Below, piece by piece: positions 7,845 to 16,715 of a stretch of 64,000 nt of DNA. The notes under the pieces are model-generated. The model was not told where the DNA came from, did not search any database, and saw only the letters and a list, made by a program, of their open reading frames with translations. Origin of the DNA: Acidobacteriota bacterium (GTDB lineage: Bacteria > Acidobacteriota > Blastocatellia > RBC074); the NCBI GenBank assembly GCA_016789605.1, contig JAEUQO010000098.1:1-64000 (forward strand), in the 5' to 3' direction. The position numbers and the translations under genes are program-made. Position 1 is the stretch's first letter. Each line of letters starts with the position of its first letter.

Positions 7845-9794
7845 ATGGTGCCTCGACCCTTTTTCAGCGCTCCGGTGAGTGGTAGGCAGCCGAGTCAGGC
7901 TGTCTTCACCGCTTTCCTCTCACGGCTTTTTATCCCCACAGCCATTATCCTTTTTGTCTTTGCCCAATATTTGTCGAGCGCATATGCGCAATTCGGCAAG
8001 CCCGCTCAGTCAATTCTCTTGGGCGCTGAGCCCGTTTCCAGCTCGGAAGTGCGCTTGACCTGGCGCATCAACAACCCGGATGAAATAGGTGGCGTTCGTA
8101 TTTACCGCGCTGAACCTGAAACTCCACAGTATTTCGAATACATCACGAATTTGATGCCACAGGCGGTTAGCTACATTGATAAAGGGCTACGCCCCGGCAC
8201 CAAATATCATTACCGCGTGCAGACGTCAGGACGAAAGCCGATTCAGCTTTCTGCTCCGTCCAACGCGGCTCCGGTCACGACATTTCCCGAAGGCGCACCG
8301 TCCGCCGACCCTGTCGGTGGTAAGGAATACACTCGCGACGACAAAAACAATCCCGCGATTCAATCCCTTACCGCAAAGGCGCTTTCACAAACAGAAGTCG
8401 AATTGATCTGGACGGTGCCGACGTTGCTTCACGTCGCTTCGTTGCGCATTTACCGCACAACCACATTGGAACCGATGAACTTCAATATGGTTGGCGCTGC
8501 TGGCATCAACCTGGGGCGCTATATAGACAAGAACCTTGAGCCTGGTACGACGTACCTTTATCAGGTGAAATACAACATCAATAGCCATTCAGCGACGCTT
8601 TCGCCGCCTTCCAACACGGCTCTTGCGACAACGCTGCGTGACAACGTCGAATACACGCCTGACCCAAGCCCGACGCCGATAGGTTCCAGCAATTCGCCGA
8701 TCCCCTTGGACGCAGATGAAGACGAGTTGTTACGGCAACTGAACATCTATCGCAGCAGCAATGGGCTGGGGCCAGTGCGACCTTCGATTGCGTTGACGCG
8801 TGCCAGCGATAGTTTAAGCAAAGACCTGGCCAGTCGCGGCACCGCAGCGAAAACCGATAGTCAGGGGCGTAATACCGAAACTCGCGCGCGCGCGTTTGGT
8901 TATCGGCCAGCAACTACGTTTGAGACGATTTCGGCGATTGGGAATCTGGGGCCGCAAGGCGTGCTGGATTTATTTCGCACTTCAACGTCGGACAATGATG
9001 TTTTGCTCAATCCGGCTTGGAAAGTCGTCGGTGTTGCCAGAACGTTTAGCACTGGGACGCAGCGTTGGCACTGGGTGCTGGATTTCGCCGGGTTTTGGGA
9101 CAAGACGATTCCTTTGCCGGGAGAAGATGAAGACGGACGCATTGACGGCAACGAATATATTCGTACGCGTCCGCCCGCGTCTGCCATTGCGGCAGGACAC
9201 CGATTCACCAATTACGGCGACGATGATCAGCCTTATCAGCCGTTGCATTGTGATACTGCGACAAAAGATTGCTGGAAAGACCCGCCGACGTTTCAGAAAA
9301 ATACCAGTTTGAAAGAGGCATCGTTGCGCGACAACCTGATCGGCTTGTGGCATTTGCAATATGACATTTCGCCGAATGGAACCGTGCATTACAACGATGG
9401 CAATGGCTATGACCTGACGCCGTTTACGATCACATTATTGATCAATGCGGATGGCAGTTGGGTTTCGCAAGGGTATCGTGCCTATCAGCGGCCAACCCCT
9501 TCTGAAGCGGGCACCTGGCGTTCTGTGCACGATGCCGCGCGTGACGAAGAGATCGTGACGTTTTATCGCGAAACCGATAAACCAACGGCAACGATTCGCA
9601 TTCACGCCGCTCGCGGAATGTTGACCTTTTTTGCGGCAGACGGTGGGCAAGAGTTGCAAAACTTTCTGCGCGGTTTGCCTGCGGATGAGAATGTGAAGGA
9701 TGACCGGCAGTTGGTGTTTACTCCGGGGATGGGATTTTTCCTGGGGCCGCACGAAGCATTTCCTGCGACGCGCCGGTGTACTACTTGTCCGTAA
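7845..9794 (+). CDS. Secreted FN3-FN3-CAP-like protein, paralog 3
   Basis: Function unknown; 649 residues, exported. The ATG at 7845 (MVPRPFF) is preferred over an earlier in-frame ATG at 7818, because AGGAGAAAG lies directly upstream and the MVP start is shared by all three copies. The signal segment is at about 20-47 and ends YAQ. The two FN3-like domains are followed by a CAP-like domain at about 287-419 ([36 protein letters not shown]). The C-terminal domain has HCD and DCW cysteines and ends RCTTCP. It is closer to paralog 1 in the CAP and C-terminal parts (for example the shared GEDEDG and YRAYQ-PTP stretches). Its CAP histidine positions are replaced by AAKTDSQGR and TSDNDVLLNP. It ends opposite the converging mreB-like gene. 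Confidence 0.86.
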   Translation: MVPRPFFSAPVSGRQPSQAVFTAFLSRLFIPTAIILFVFAQYLSSAYAQFGKPAQSILLGAEPVSSSEVRLTWRINNPDEIGGVRIYRAEPETPQYFEYITNLMPQAVSYIDKGLRPGTKYHYRVQTSGRKPIQLSAPSNAAPVTTFPEGAPSADPVGGKEYTRDDKNNPAIQSLTAKALSQTEVELIWTVPTLLHVASLRIYRTTTLEPMNFNMVGAAGINLGRYIDKNLEPGTTYLYQVKYNINSHSATLSPPSNTALATTLRDNVEYTPDPSPTPIGSSNSPIPLDADEDELLRQLNIYRSSNGLGPVRPSIALTRASDSLSKDLASRGTAAKTDSQGRNTETRARAFGYRPATTFETISAIGNLGPQGVLDLFRTSTSDNDVLLNPAWKVVGVARTFSTGTQRWHWVLDFAGFWDKTIPLPGEDEDGRIDGNEYIRTRPPASAIAAGHRFTNYGDDDQPYQPLHCDTATKDCWKDPPTFQKNTSLKEASLRDNLIGLWHLQYDISPNGTVHYNDGNGYDLTPFTITLLINADGSWVSQGYRAYQRPTPSEAGTWRSVHDAARDEEIVTFYRETDKPTATIRIHAARGMLTFFAADGGQELQNFLRGLPADENVKDDRQLVFTPGMGFFLGPHEAFPATRRCTTCP

Positions 9795-9825
9795 CGGACA
9801 GTACGGAATGGTTGGGTGCAAGGAA

Positions 9826-9862
9826 AACGCCGCGCTTTGGACATTGTCCACAGCGCGGCGTT
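9826..9862. terminator. Bidirectional hairpin between paralog 3 and the mreB-like gene
   Basis: AACGCCGCGCT (9826-9836) pairs with AGCGCGGCGTT (9852-9862), with a further TGGAC/GTCCA inner pair in the loop. It sits between two converging genes and is GC-rich. It fits a shared terminator, although the T-runs are short. Confidence 0.6.
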
Positions 9863-9891
9863 GGTGTTTGGGAACCTTGGAAAAATTGGGC

Positions 9892-10920
9892 TCAGACGCG
9901 CCAGACATCTGTCGCGACGCCGACGTCCAGCATTTGCCGTGCACCATTGATCACAGCGCGCATTGGATCATCCGGCACACGAACTTCCAATTGGGTGGCC
10001 GCCGCCAGGCGGTCTGACAAACCTTGCAACTGAGCGCCGCCGCCGGTCAGGCAGATGCCGTTTTCGATCACTTCACAAGACGTTTCAAGTGGCAGATCGC
10101 GCACAACATCGTGAATGGCTTCGACAATGACATCCAGCACGGGTTCCATTGCTTCGTTCACATCCTGACTGCTGATACATAGATCGGTAGGCTCGCCGGT
10201 TAACAGGTCAGTGCCTGCCGTAATGAAAAGCCGCTCTTCGTCGTAATTTTGCGTTGCGCCGATCAGGTGTGTGAGGCGTTCGGCTTCTTGCGGGAACAGC
10301 AGCAAGCCGTAGCGGAAGGAAACCATCTGGGCGATTGCCCGATGCAAATCGCTGCACGCTGTTCGCACGGCAGAGGTTTTGATGAGTCCGCCAGAGCGAA
10401 TAACCGCGATATCGGTGACTCCGTCGCCGATATCTACCAGCATTTGGGCGTAGGGTGACGCGATGTCGAGTCCTGCGCCAATGGCAGCGGCGAGCGGTTC
10501 AGGAACGACAACCACAGCAGATGCGCCTGCGCGACGCGTGGCTTCGATCAGTGCTTCGCGTTCTTCTTTGCAGGCGTCTGTCGGAGCGCAAGCGAGCGCG
10601 CGCGGTTTGAAAAATCCCAGACGCTGCGCCCGTTGCAAAAACGGTTTGAGCAAAGACGTGGCCGCTTCGACGTCTACCACGACACCCGCGTGCAATGGCG
10701 AAACAGAGTTCGCGTACGGATCGTGACAGGCCAACCAGGCCGCCCGCGCGCCGACGGCTTCGACTGCGCCGGTTTCGGGTTGTACGTGAATCATGGATGG
10801 TTCGTCGGCGATGAGTCCGTGGCCGACGGCGTATAGACGTGTGTTGGCCGTTCCCAGATCAAGGGCCAAGTCTGGTGGTGCAACAAATTTGCGTAGTCCT
10901 GCTGTTATGGACCGCGACAT
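9892..10920 (-). CDS. mreB: MreB/FtsA-fold actin-like protein, divergent MreB
   Basis: Actin-fold ATPase of the MreB family, which polymerises under the membrane and guides cell-wall synthesis. From the ATG at 10918-10920 (preceded by AGAGGT) the protein has 342 residues. The phosphate-1 loop DLGTANTRLY, the segment HAGVVVDVEAA, the phosphate-2 loop DIGDGVTDIAVI and the adenosine motif LTGGGAQLQGL are in the correct order. Compared with standard MreB, the phosphate-2 loop reads GDG instead of GGG. No mreC, mreD or rodA lies next to it, so it may be a second, specialised MreB instead of the housekeeping copy. Membership in the family is secure; the exact role is not. Confidence 0.85.
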   Translation of the reverse strand: MSRSITAGLRKFVAPPDLALDLGTANTRLYAVGHGLIADEPSMIHVQPETGAVEAVGARAAWLACHDPYANSVSPLHAGVVVDVEAATSLLKPFLQRAQRLGFFKPRALACAPTDACKEEREALIEATRRAGASAVVVVPEPLAAAIGAGLDIASPYAQMLVDIGDGVTDIAVIRSGGLIKTSAVRTACSDLHRAIAQMVSFRYGLLLFPQEAERLTHLIGATQNYDEERLFITAGTDLLTGEPTDLCISSQDVNEAMEPVLDVIVEAIHDVVRDLPLETSCEVIENGICLTGGGAQLQGLSDRLAAATQLEVRVPDDPMRAVINGARQMLDVGVATDVWRV

Positions 10921-11007
10921 GTAGATACCTCTAGCTTGCCCGTAGGGGCGGGCGGTTGACACCATTGGGGGGCAAACGAGCAGGCTGATTACTGATGAGG
11001 ACGACGC

Positions 11008-11862
11008 CTACTCGATTTTGAGCACCGAAATTTCCGGTGGGACACGGAATCGCAGGGGAAGAATGCTGGTCCCGATTCCTGATGTCACAAACAAATGGTT
11101 TCCGTTCTCAATGATATGGCCTTGCGCGTATCGCTGACCATATTGCGAGGGAACGACCGGCCGTCCAGCCAACGGCAAGAAAACTTGTCCTCCGTGTGTG
11201 TGGCCTGCGATTAACAGCGCCACGCGTGACGGAAGGTGAGGGAACAAATCGGGATTGTGAGTGAATGCGATGACCGGCGCTTCGTCGGTCACCTGTTTTA
11301 GGGTGTTAGGAATGTCAGGTTTGCCTTCCCAAAGGTCAGCCAACCCGGCAACCCAAAACGAGGTGTCATTTTCCCCAACTTTGACCGCTTTGTTTTCAAG
11401 TACCTGAACTCCCGCTGTTTCAAGCGCTTGCATGACACGCGGCGCATTATACCACCAATCGTGATTTCCCAAAGTGGCATAGACACCTAATCGCGCGCGC
11501 AGGTTTTTTAGCTCCCCGGCCAGGATTTCCGGTTCCATGAACGTTCCGCCCATCACATCCTGGATGACGAAGTCGCCTGCCAGCAAGATGATGTCCGGGT
11601 TTGTGGCATTGGTTGTGGCGACAATTTGCCGGATTTTGTCCTGCGACATAAACGGTGCGCCTGCGTGCAAGTCGGAAAAAGTCGCAATTCGTAGCCCACG
11701 CAAAGACGCTGGCCAGTTTGGTAACTTTATGGTGGTCTCTCGCACGACTAATCGGTTGGGTTCAATACCGAACGCATACAGCGCGATTCCACCCAAGAGG
11801 CCAATTACCGCCAACAACAGCTTACCGCCAAGACCCCAATGCCAGGGATTGAATCGTATCAC
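11008..11862 (-). CDS. Membrane-anchored metallophosphoesterase (YkuE-like)
   Basis: Calcineurin-like phosphoesterase of 284 residues with an N-terminal hydrophobic anchor (about residues 11-29), so the active site probably faces the periplasm. Metal-binding blocks appear in order: FSDLHAG, LLAGDFV, LGNHDWW and IAGHTHGGQ. These give the dinuclear metal centre of the family. The start codon is GTG at 11860-11862, with AGAGGT upstream; no ATG suits better. It begins 12 nt after the stop of the upstream glucosidase-like gene and is probably co-transcribed with it. YkuE-like proteins are usually assigned to phospholipid or UDP-diacylglucosamine hydrolysis; the substrate here is unknown. Confidence 0.9.
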   Translation of the reverse strand: MIRFNPWHWGLGGKLLLAVIGLLGGIALYAFGIEPNRLVVRETTIKLPNWPASLRGLRIATFSDLHAGAPFMSQDKIRQIVATTNATNPDIILLAGDFVIQDVMGGTFMEPEILAGELKNLRARLGVYATLGNHDWWYNAPRVMQALETAGVQVLENKAVKVGENDTSFWVAGLADLWEGKPDIPNTLKQVTDEAPVIAFTHNPDLFPHLPSRVALLIAGHTHGGQVFLPLAGRPVVPSQYGQRYAQGHIIENGNHLFVTSGIGTSILPLRFRVPPEISVLKIE

Positions 11863-11874
11863 AACTGCTACCTC

Positions 11875-14523
11875 TTATTTTTTGCCCGTTTCTTTGAGCA
11901 ACAGCTCTAAGTTGCGTGCTTGATAACCTGGATTGTTGTCGGCGGAGGGGAAGACAATCTCAAACCAACGCCAGCCATTTTCTTCGTTTTTCGGAATGCC
12001 GCCCTGGGCAGACAGAATGGTCAGGCCAGTTCGCACGCGTATCAGATAACTGCGTCCTGCCAAACCTTCCAGGCGAACAGTTAGTCGGTTGGTCGCAGGC
12101 GTCAACACTTCGATCACTTTTAGCGAACTGACCCGGTCGCCCAATTGCGGCGTTGTGACCGGCACATCCAGATCAACGCCGTCTTTGAAATTGATTTCGA
12201 CCACTGTGCGACGACGCAAGACGGTTTCGAAGATGCAGACAGTGCCCGCGCCTTGATAGTTCGTCGTGAATTTGACGGCTTTGCCGTCCACCGTCACACG
12301 ATTGATTTTGGCCAACGACGGCAGCGCAGGAGCCAACGCCAGTTTCAATGCTTCGTCGTCGGTTTTGCTGATTTCCAGCCGATAGGTTTCAGATTTCGGT
12401 TTGGCAACTGGCAAGCGTCTAAGCGAAAGAGAAAGCTTACTTGTACCGATGCGATAGTTTTTGAATGCAAACGAATCCCAGGTCGCCGGCAATTGCGGCG
12501 CAATGCGCAAGCTGCGATTGCTGGCGTCTGCACGTAAACCGAGCAAACCGCGAACGAACGGCGTCACGACCATGCCCGTCGAAAACAGTTGATGCGGCAC
12601 CGATTCGTCGAGCGGGCGGTAAAAATCTCCCGACAGAATTTCCGGGTGATATCCGAGCGCGTGATCAAATCCGAGCTGCGCCAGTTGGCGAATGTGCGCC
12701 AGTCCGGCGTGTGGACGGCGATATTCATATTCGGCGCAAGCGACAAACCCGGTCAAAAACGGCCAGACGCCTCCGTTGTTATAGGCAATCGGATCATAGG
12801 CCGCGCTTTGATTGCTCAACATACGCGTGCCCCAATCGGTGCTGATTTGCGCTGAACTCAGCCCGGACAGCGTATCGCCCGCGCGTTTTTCGTCGAGCTG
12901 TTTGAACATCATCGGCACCGCCGTCCAGGCGGTGACTTCGTCGTTTTGTTTGCCGCTTTTGGTCAGCGCGTACGCGTACCGGCGCGTTTGCTGGTTCCAG
13001 TACAATTCGTTGAGCGAACCGAGCGCACGCACATATTTTTCTTCCGCCAATTTGCGCAACGCTGGGTCATTCATCACTGCGGTCAACTCAACCATCGCCG
13101 CCGAAGCTTCCAGATTGGTTGCTGCCAGATAGATGTCTTGATGCAAATCGTTGAGCAGCGAGCCTAGCTCTGACGCGCCCAGCCCAGCTTTTGAGTTTTC
13201 CAGAATGCCGTCGTTGTCGCCGTCATTGGCCACACAAAATTCGTAGGCTTTTTTGAGCGTCGGCCACAACTCTTCGATCAATTGTTTATCGCCGCTTTGA
13301 CGATAAAGGTTGTGAACGGCTGCGATATAAAACGGCGTCGTGTCGGCGTGAAAAAACGCATACGGGTATTCTTCAAACCATTTGAGCTGGCCTGCGGCCT
13401 GCGAAATTTCGTGTGTGATTTTGCCGTCGGCGCGTTGGTATTTCGCCAGAAATTTGAAGGCGGCGCGCATTGAGTCAAAATCACCGTAACCGGTCATGGC
13501 ATACGAATTGATTGCCGCGTCTCCGCCAAAGAACCAGCCGAAGCCCGGACGCGCGCCGTGACCGGTTGTGCCCCAACCCGCCACCAAACCAAGTCCCAAA
13601 TCCGGGTTGTCTATCATTCCTTTGTCGAGCGCGGCTTTGGCCCATTCAAAGGCCAGATTCAGTTTGGGTTCAGGCGTTTCAATGCTCAGCATCTCTTCGC
13701 GCAAGCGGCGGTAATGAGTGAACGTTTTTTGATATTGATCGGCAATCGAGCCCGCCAGTTTTTGATACAAATCCAAGGCGGCCTGACGTCCGTTACCACC
13801 GCCCGCGATGATGATCGGGTAATAGGCCTGTTTGGCGCGTTGCGGATCAATTTTCAGTTCAAACCGTAATCCGCCTTCGGCCAATTGGTGTGCCGGGGTT
13901 GCGACGCCTTTGCTCGCCGCCGGGCTGCCGATCAGGCCGTTGAATTTGCGTCGGCTTTCGCTGAGCACAAACAGTTTCAGATCATCACGCCAACCGGCAT
14001 TTTGTCCGCCGAAACCGCCCGGCCACATCGGTTTCAAATCGGGCGAGAAGCTTACCGTGATGGTCAGCGCCCGCGTTGTATCAGCATCGAGCAGCAAAAT
14101 CGAACCGGCTTCGTCAATGGGCGAAAAGTACGTGACGCGCAACGTGAACGATTGATTGACGCCGACCAGCGTCGTGGATTCTGGGCGCACAATCACGCGT
14201 TCCACCAAATTGGCAAATTCGATGGCGTTGTCCTGGCCTTCGACCAGAATGCTCAACCGCGCGCTATGAAAAAGTTTCAGCGGAAAGGCCCAGGCTTCAA
14301 ACGTGCCTGATTCAAGGCCAAAGAGGGCGGATTTTCGTCCGACGGCGTCGAAATACACGTTAGGCCGTGCGGCGCGCGTCAGTTCAATGCCATTCACGGG
14401 CAAAGGAAATTTGGCCGGTAACGCCGTCACAGGCGCTGGTGGTTGCTGGGTCGTTTGCGCAAATGCGCTTGCGCACACAAACAGGCAGCAGAGAAAAACT
14501 AACGGGGAAGTTTTTCTGATCAT
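11875..14523 (-). CDS. Secreted amylo-alpha-1,6-glucosidase-like glycoside hydrolase
   Basis: Predicted exported glycosidase of 882 residues with an (alpha/alpha)6-barrel of the glycogen-debranching/GH15-GH63 type. The signal peptide is clear (residues 1-22, ending AFA-Q). A beta-rich N-terminal half leads to the barrel, with GWFFGGDAA, KFLAKYQRADGKITHEIS, an EEYPYAFFHADTTPFYI segment and DNDGILEN, all seen in amylo-1,6-glucosidase relatives. The C-terminal 200 residues look like a beta-sandwich. No strong ribosome site precedes the ATG. It is followed after 12 nt by the phosphoesterase gene. The substrate (alpha-glucan, trehalose-like or other) cannot be read from the sequence. Confidence 0.82.
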   Translation of the reverse strand: MIRKTSPLVFLCCLFVCASAFAQTTQQPPAPVTALPAKFPLPVNGIELTRAARPNVYFDAVGRKSALFGLESGTFEAWAFPLKLFHSARLSILVEGQDNAIEFANLVERVIVRPESTTLVGVNQSFTLRVTYFSPIDEAGSILLLDADTTRALTITVSFSPDLKPMWPGGFGGQNAGWRDDLKLFVLSESRRKFNGLIGSPAASKGVATPAHQLAEGGLRFELKIDPQRAKQAYYPIIIAGGGNGRQAALDLYQKLAGSIADQYQKTFTHYRRLREEMLSIETPEPKLNLAFEWAKAALDKGMIDNPDLGLGLVAGWGTTGHGARPGFGWFFGGDAAINSYAMTGYGDFDSMRAAFKFLAKYQRADGKITHEISQAAGQLKWFEEYPYAFFHADTTPFYIAAVHNLYRQSGDKQLIEELWPTLKKAYEFCVANDGDNDGILENSKAGLGASELGSLLNDLHQDIYLAATNLEASAAMVELTAVMNDPALRKLAEEKYVRALGSLNELYWNQQTRRYAYALTKSGKQNDEVTAWTAVPMMFKQLDEKRAGDTLSGLSSAQISTDWGTRMLSNQSAAYDPIAYNNGGVWPFLTGFVACAEYEYRRPHAGLAHIRQLAQLGFDHALGYHPEILSGDFYRPLDESVPHQLFSTGMVVTPFVRGLLGLRADASNRSLRIAPQLPATWDSFAFKNYRIGTSKLSLSLRRLPVAKPKSETYRLEISKTDDEALKLALAPALPSLAKINRVTVDGKAVKFTTNYQGAGTVCIFETVLRRRTVVEINFKDGVDLDVPVTTPQLGDRVSSLKVIEVLTPATNRLTVRLEGLAGRSYLIRVRTGLTILSAQGGIPKNEENGWRWFEIVFPSADNNPGYQARNLELLLKETGKK

Positions 14524-14568
14524 GATCGTGATGAAAAAGGGCTTGCGCTTGATTGCCTGATCCGCGCC

Positions 14569-14898
14569 TTAGCGCAACGGATCGCCTGAGTTGACGTGAA
14601 AATGCAGGTGCTTCGAATCCTGATATTTGCCCAGATTGGTCAGCACGCGAGCCGCGCCGTGTTCGGCGACGACTTGCGCCGCAATCTGTTTGATGACGGC
14701 AAACAGTTCCAGCAACAATTCGTTGTCACTTTCTTCCAACGTCAGCAGGGAGGAAACGTGGCGTTTGGGAATGACGACAATATGTACCGGCCAGTAGGGG
14801 CGAGTGTGGTGAAAGGCCAGCACGTTTGCGGTTTCGTGGACTTTGGTGATGGGCGTGCGCCCGCTTAAAGCTTCTTCGCAATAGAAATCTTCAGTCAT
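14569..14898 (-). CDS. HIT family nucleotide-binding protein
   Basis: Histidine-triad hydrolase or transferase of 109 residues, usual length for the family, cytosolic. The triad HLHFHV is near residues 97-102. The preceding NLGKYQDSKHL and the central VIPKRHVSSL are typical of the Hint/HIT group, which splits AMP-lysine-like or dinucleotide substrates. It lies downstream of hpnJ in the same direction, 86 nt after it, and could be co-transcribed; no functional tie to hopanoids is known to me. Confidence 0.9.
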   Translation of the reverse strand: MTEDFYCEEALSGRTPITKVHETANVLAFHHTRPYWPVHIVVIPKRHVSSLLTLEESDNELLLELFAVIKQIAAQVVAEHGAARVLTNLGKYQDSKHLHFHVNSGDPLR

Positions 14899-14984
14899 TG
14901 AGTTAGGGACGAAACAGGCAGGGAAACGCTACTGCTGTTTCCGCTGCCTGTTTTCAAAGAATCTGCGTGGAAAATTGCGGGGCG

Positions 14985-16448
14985 TTACACCTGACCAGCT
15001 TTTACCAAATCCCGTCTGCGCGCGCGCGTGGCCAGAAACTCTTTGGCTTCTTTGTACAGCCGTTTGCGCTCGGCGGATTTGAAAATCGCACCTTTGACAA
15101 TGCGGTAGATCGGCTTCGGACGGAAGTAATATTCGTCGTAAAACTTATGTACCCAATCCAGCATTTCCGCGCCGGACAGATGCGGGAAATTGGCCATCGG
15201 CAATTGCTGGCCCAGTTCGTCGGACATCGTCGTGTTCAAAATCACGCCGTTGTCGCGAAACCATTCGTACATTTCGGTGCCGGGATAAGCGTGCGCGACA
15301 GAAACCTGCAGCGTTTCCGGGTCCATCTCTTTGGCGTAGCGGATGGTCTCTTTGATCGTTTCGCGCGTTTCGCCCGGCAAGCCGATGATGAAATCGGCGT
15401 GGACTTTGATCCCGGCGCGTTTGCAGTCTTTGACGAATTGCAGCGATTGCGCGGCGTTGATGCCTTTTTTGATGTTTTTCAGAATCTGATCATTGCCAGA
15501 TTCAAAGCCGACGATGAACAAGCGGCAGCCGGCTTCTTTCATCACTTTTAACGTCTCGTAATCCAGGCTGGCGCGCGCCGTCGAAGACCATTGGAATTTC
15601 AGCGGCTTGAACGCCTGGCTCATCTCAACCATGCGTTTGCGGAAATAGGCAAAGGTGTCGTCATCAAAGAAGATTTCCTGCAAACCTTCCGGCTTGAAAG
15701 CGTTGAGCGCCCATTCGACTTCGTTGGCAACGTCTTGAATTGAGCGTTGGCGTTGCGCGTGATCGTCGAAAGTCTGTGGCCACAAACAGAACGTGCAGCG
15801 CGCCGGGCAGCCGCGCGTTGAATAAAACGCAATGTACGGATGCAGCAAAAACGGCACGTTGTATTTGGTGATGTCCAGATCGCGGCGGTAAATCGGCGTC
15901 ACCCACGGAAACTTGTCCAAATCCGTCACCAGCGGCTCGGGCGGCGTCGAAACCATCTGGTTATTTTTCAGGAAGTGAACGCCGGGGATTTTTTCCAGCG
16001 GTTCGCCTGCGGCAAAACGCGTCACCTGATGATCGAATTCCTTGTGCGTGACGAAATCAATTGCCCCCTTTCCGTCCCTGAATGCCGCCGTCAAGGCGAC
16101 TTCGGGGTGCGTGGTGACGGGCGGCCCGACAAAGGCGATTTTCAACGCCGGGTTCAACTCTTTCATCCGTTCGGCGATTTTCACGTCAATCGAAAAGCCG
16201 ACGTGCGACGTGAAGAGCACAACGAAATCATAATCTTTGGCAATTTGTGCGGTTTCTTCCGGCCCGATGTGGTGCGGCCCGGCGTCGAGCAAGCGCGAAT
16301 GACCACCCAAATCGCGAATCATTGCAGCCGGATAGCCCAGCCAAACCGGATACCAATAGCTTTCAATCTCACGCGTGGCAGGCCAGCGCGAACTGGCGCC
16401 GCCGTCAAAATTCTCAAACGATGGTGGATTGAGCAATAACGTCTTCAA
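14985..16448 (-). CDS. hpnJ: Hopanoid-associated radical SAM protein HpnJ
   Basis: B12-binding-like N-terminal half followed by a radical SAM domain with the cluster motif RGCPARCTFC. The start LKTLLLNPPSFENFDGGASSR matches the beginning of HpnJ proteins closely, so I place it at the TTG at 16446-16448, with GAGGAA upstream; a longer ATG frame to 16565 adds a stretch that does not look like HpnJ. The product is 487 residues. HpnJ has been linked in Burkholderia to conversion of the bacteriohopanetetrol glucosamine head group into the cyclitol ether. It is divergent from hpnC-hpnD-hpnE and shares a roughly 270-nt intergenic region with them. The partner enzymes that make the glucosaminyl hopanoid are not in the window. 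Confidence 0.88.
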   Translation of the reverse strand: MKTLLLNPPSFENFDGGASSRWPATREIESYWYPVWLGYPAAMIRDLGGHSRLLDAGPHHIGPEETAQIAKDYDFVVLFTSHVGFSIDVKIAERMKELNPALKIAFVGPPVTTHPEVALTAAFRDGKGAIDFVTHKEFDHQVTRFAAGEPLEKIPGVHFLKNNQMVSTPPEPLVTDLDKFPWVTPIYRRDLDITKYNVPFLLHPYIAFYSTRGCPARCTFCLWPQTFDDHAQRQRSIQDVANEVEWALNAFKPEGLQEIFFDDDTFAYFRKRMVEMSQAFKPLKFQWSSTARASLDYETLKVMKEAGCRLFIVGFESGNDQILKNIKKGINAAQSLQFVKDCKRAGIKVHADFIIGLPGETRETIKETIRYAKEMDPETLQVSVAHAYPGTEMYEWFRDNGVILNTTMSDELGQQLPMANFPHLSGAEMLDWVHKFYDEYYFRPKPIYRIVKGAIFKSAERKRLYKEAKEFLATRARRRDLVKAGQV

Positions 16449-16715
16449 CAAGGCGGTTTCCTCTTTCACTGCGCCACAGACTGCCGGGTCTGTGGCGAAT
16501 TTGGTGATGCGGCGCGTGCGTAAAGAGCTGGCCGTTGAGCGAAGTATTTCGCAGACCGAGAGCACTAGTGTGCGGTGCGCGCCGAGCTTGTTGTTGCTGA
16601 TCGAAATGGTTCATCAGAATCACTTTACCAATGAAATCCAGCTTAGCAGCAGCGCGCGCGGTTTGGCAAACAATGCCTCAGTTGCTATGCTCTGACAGCG
16701 GTCAAGAACCAAGCT

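Noticed and set aside
9826-9862. Insertion-sequence end
   Set aside because: The inverted repeat has no transposase or target duplication and fits a shared terminator between converging genes.
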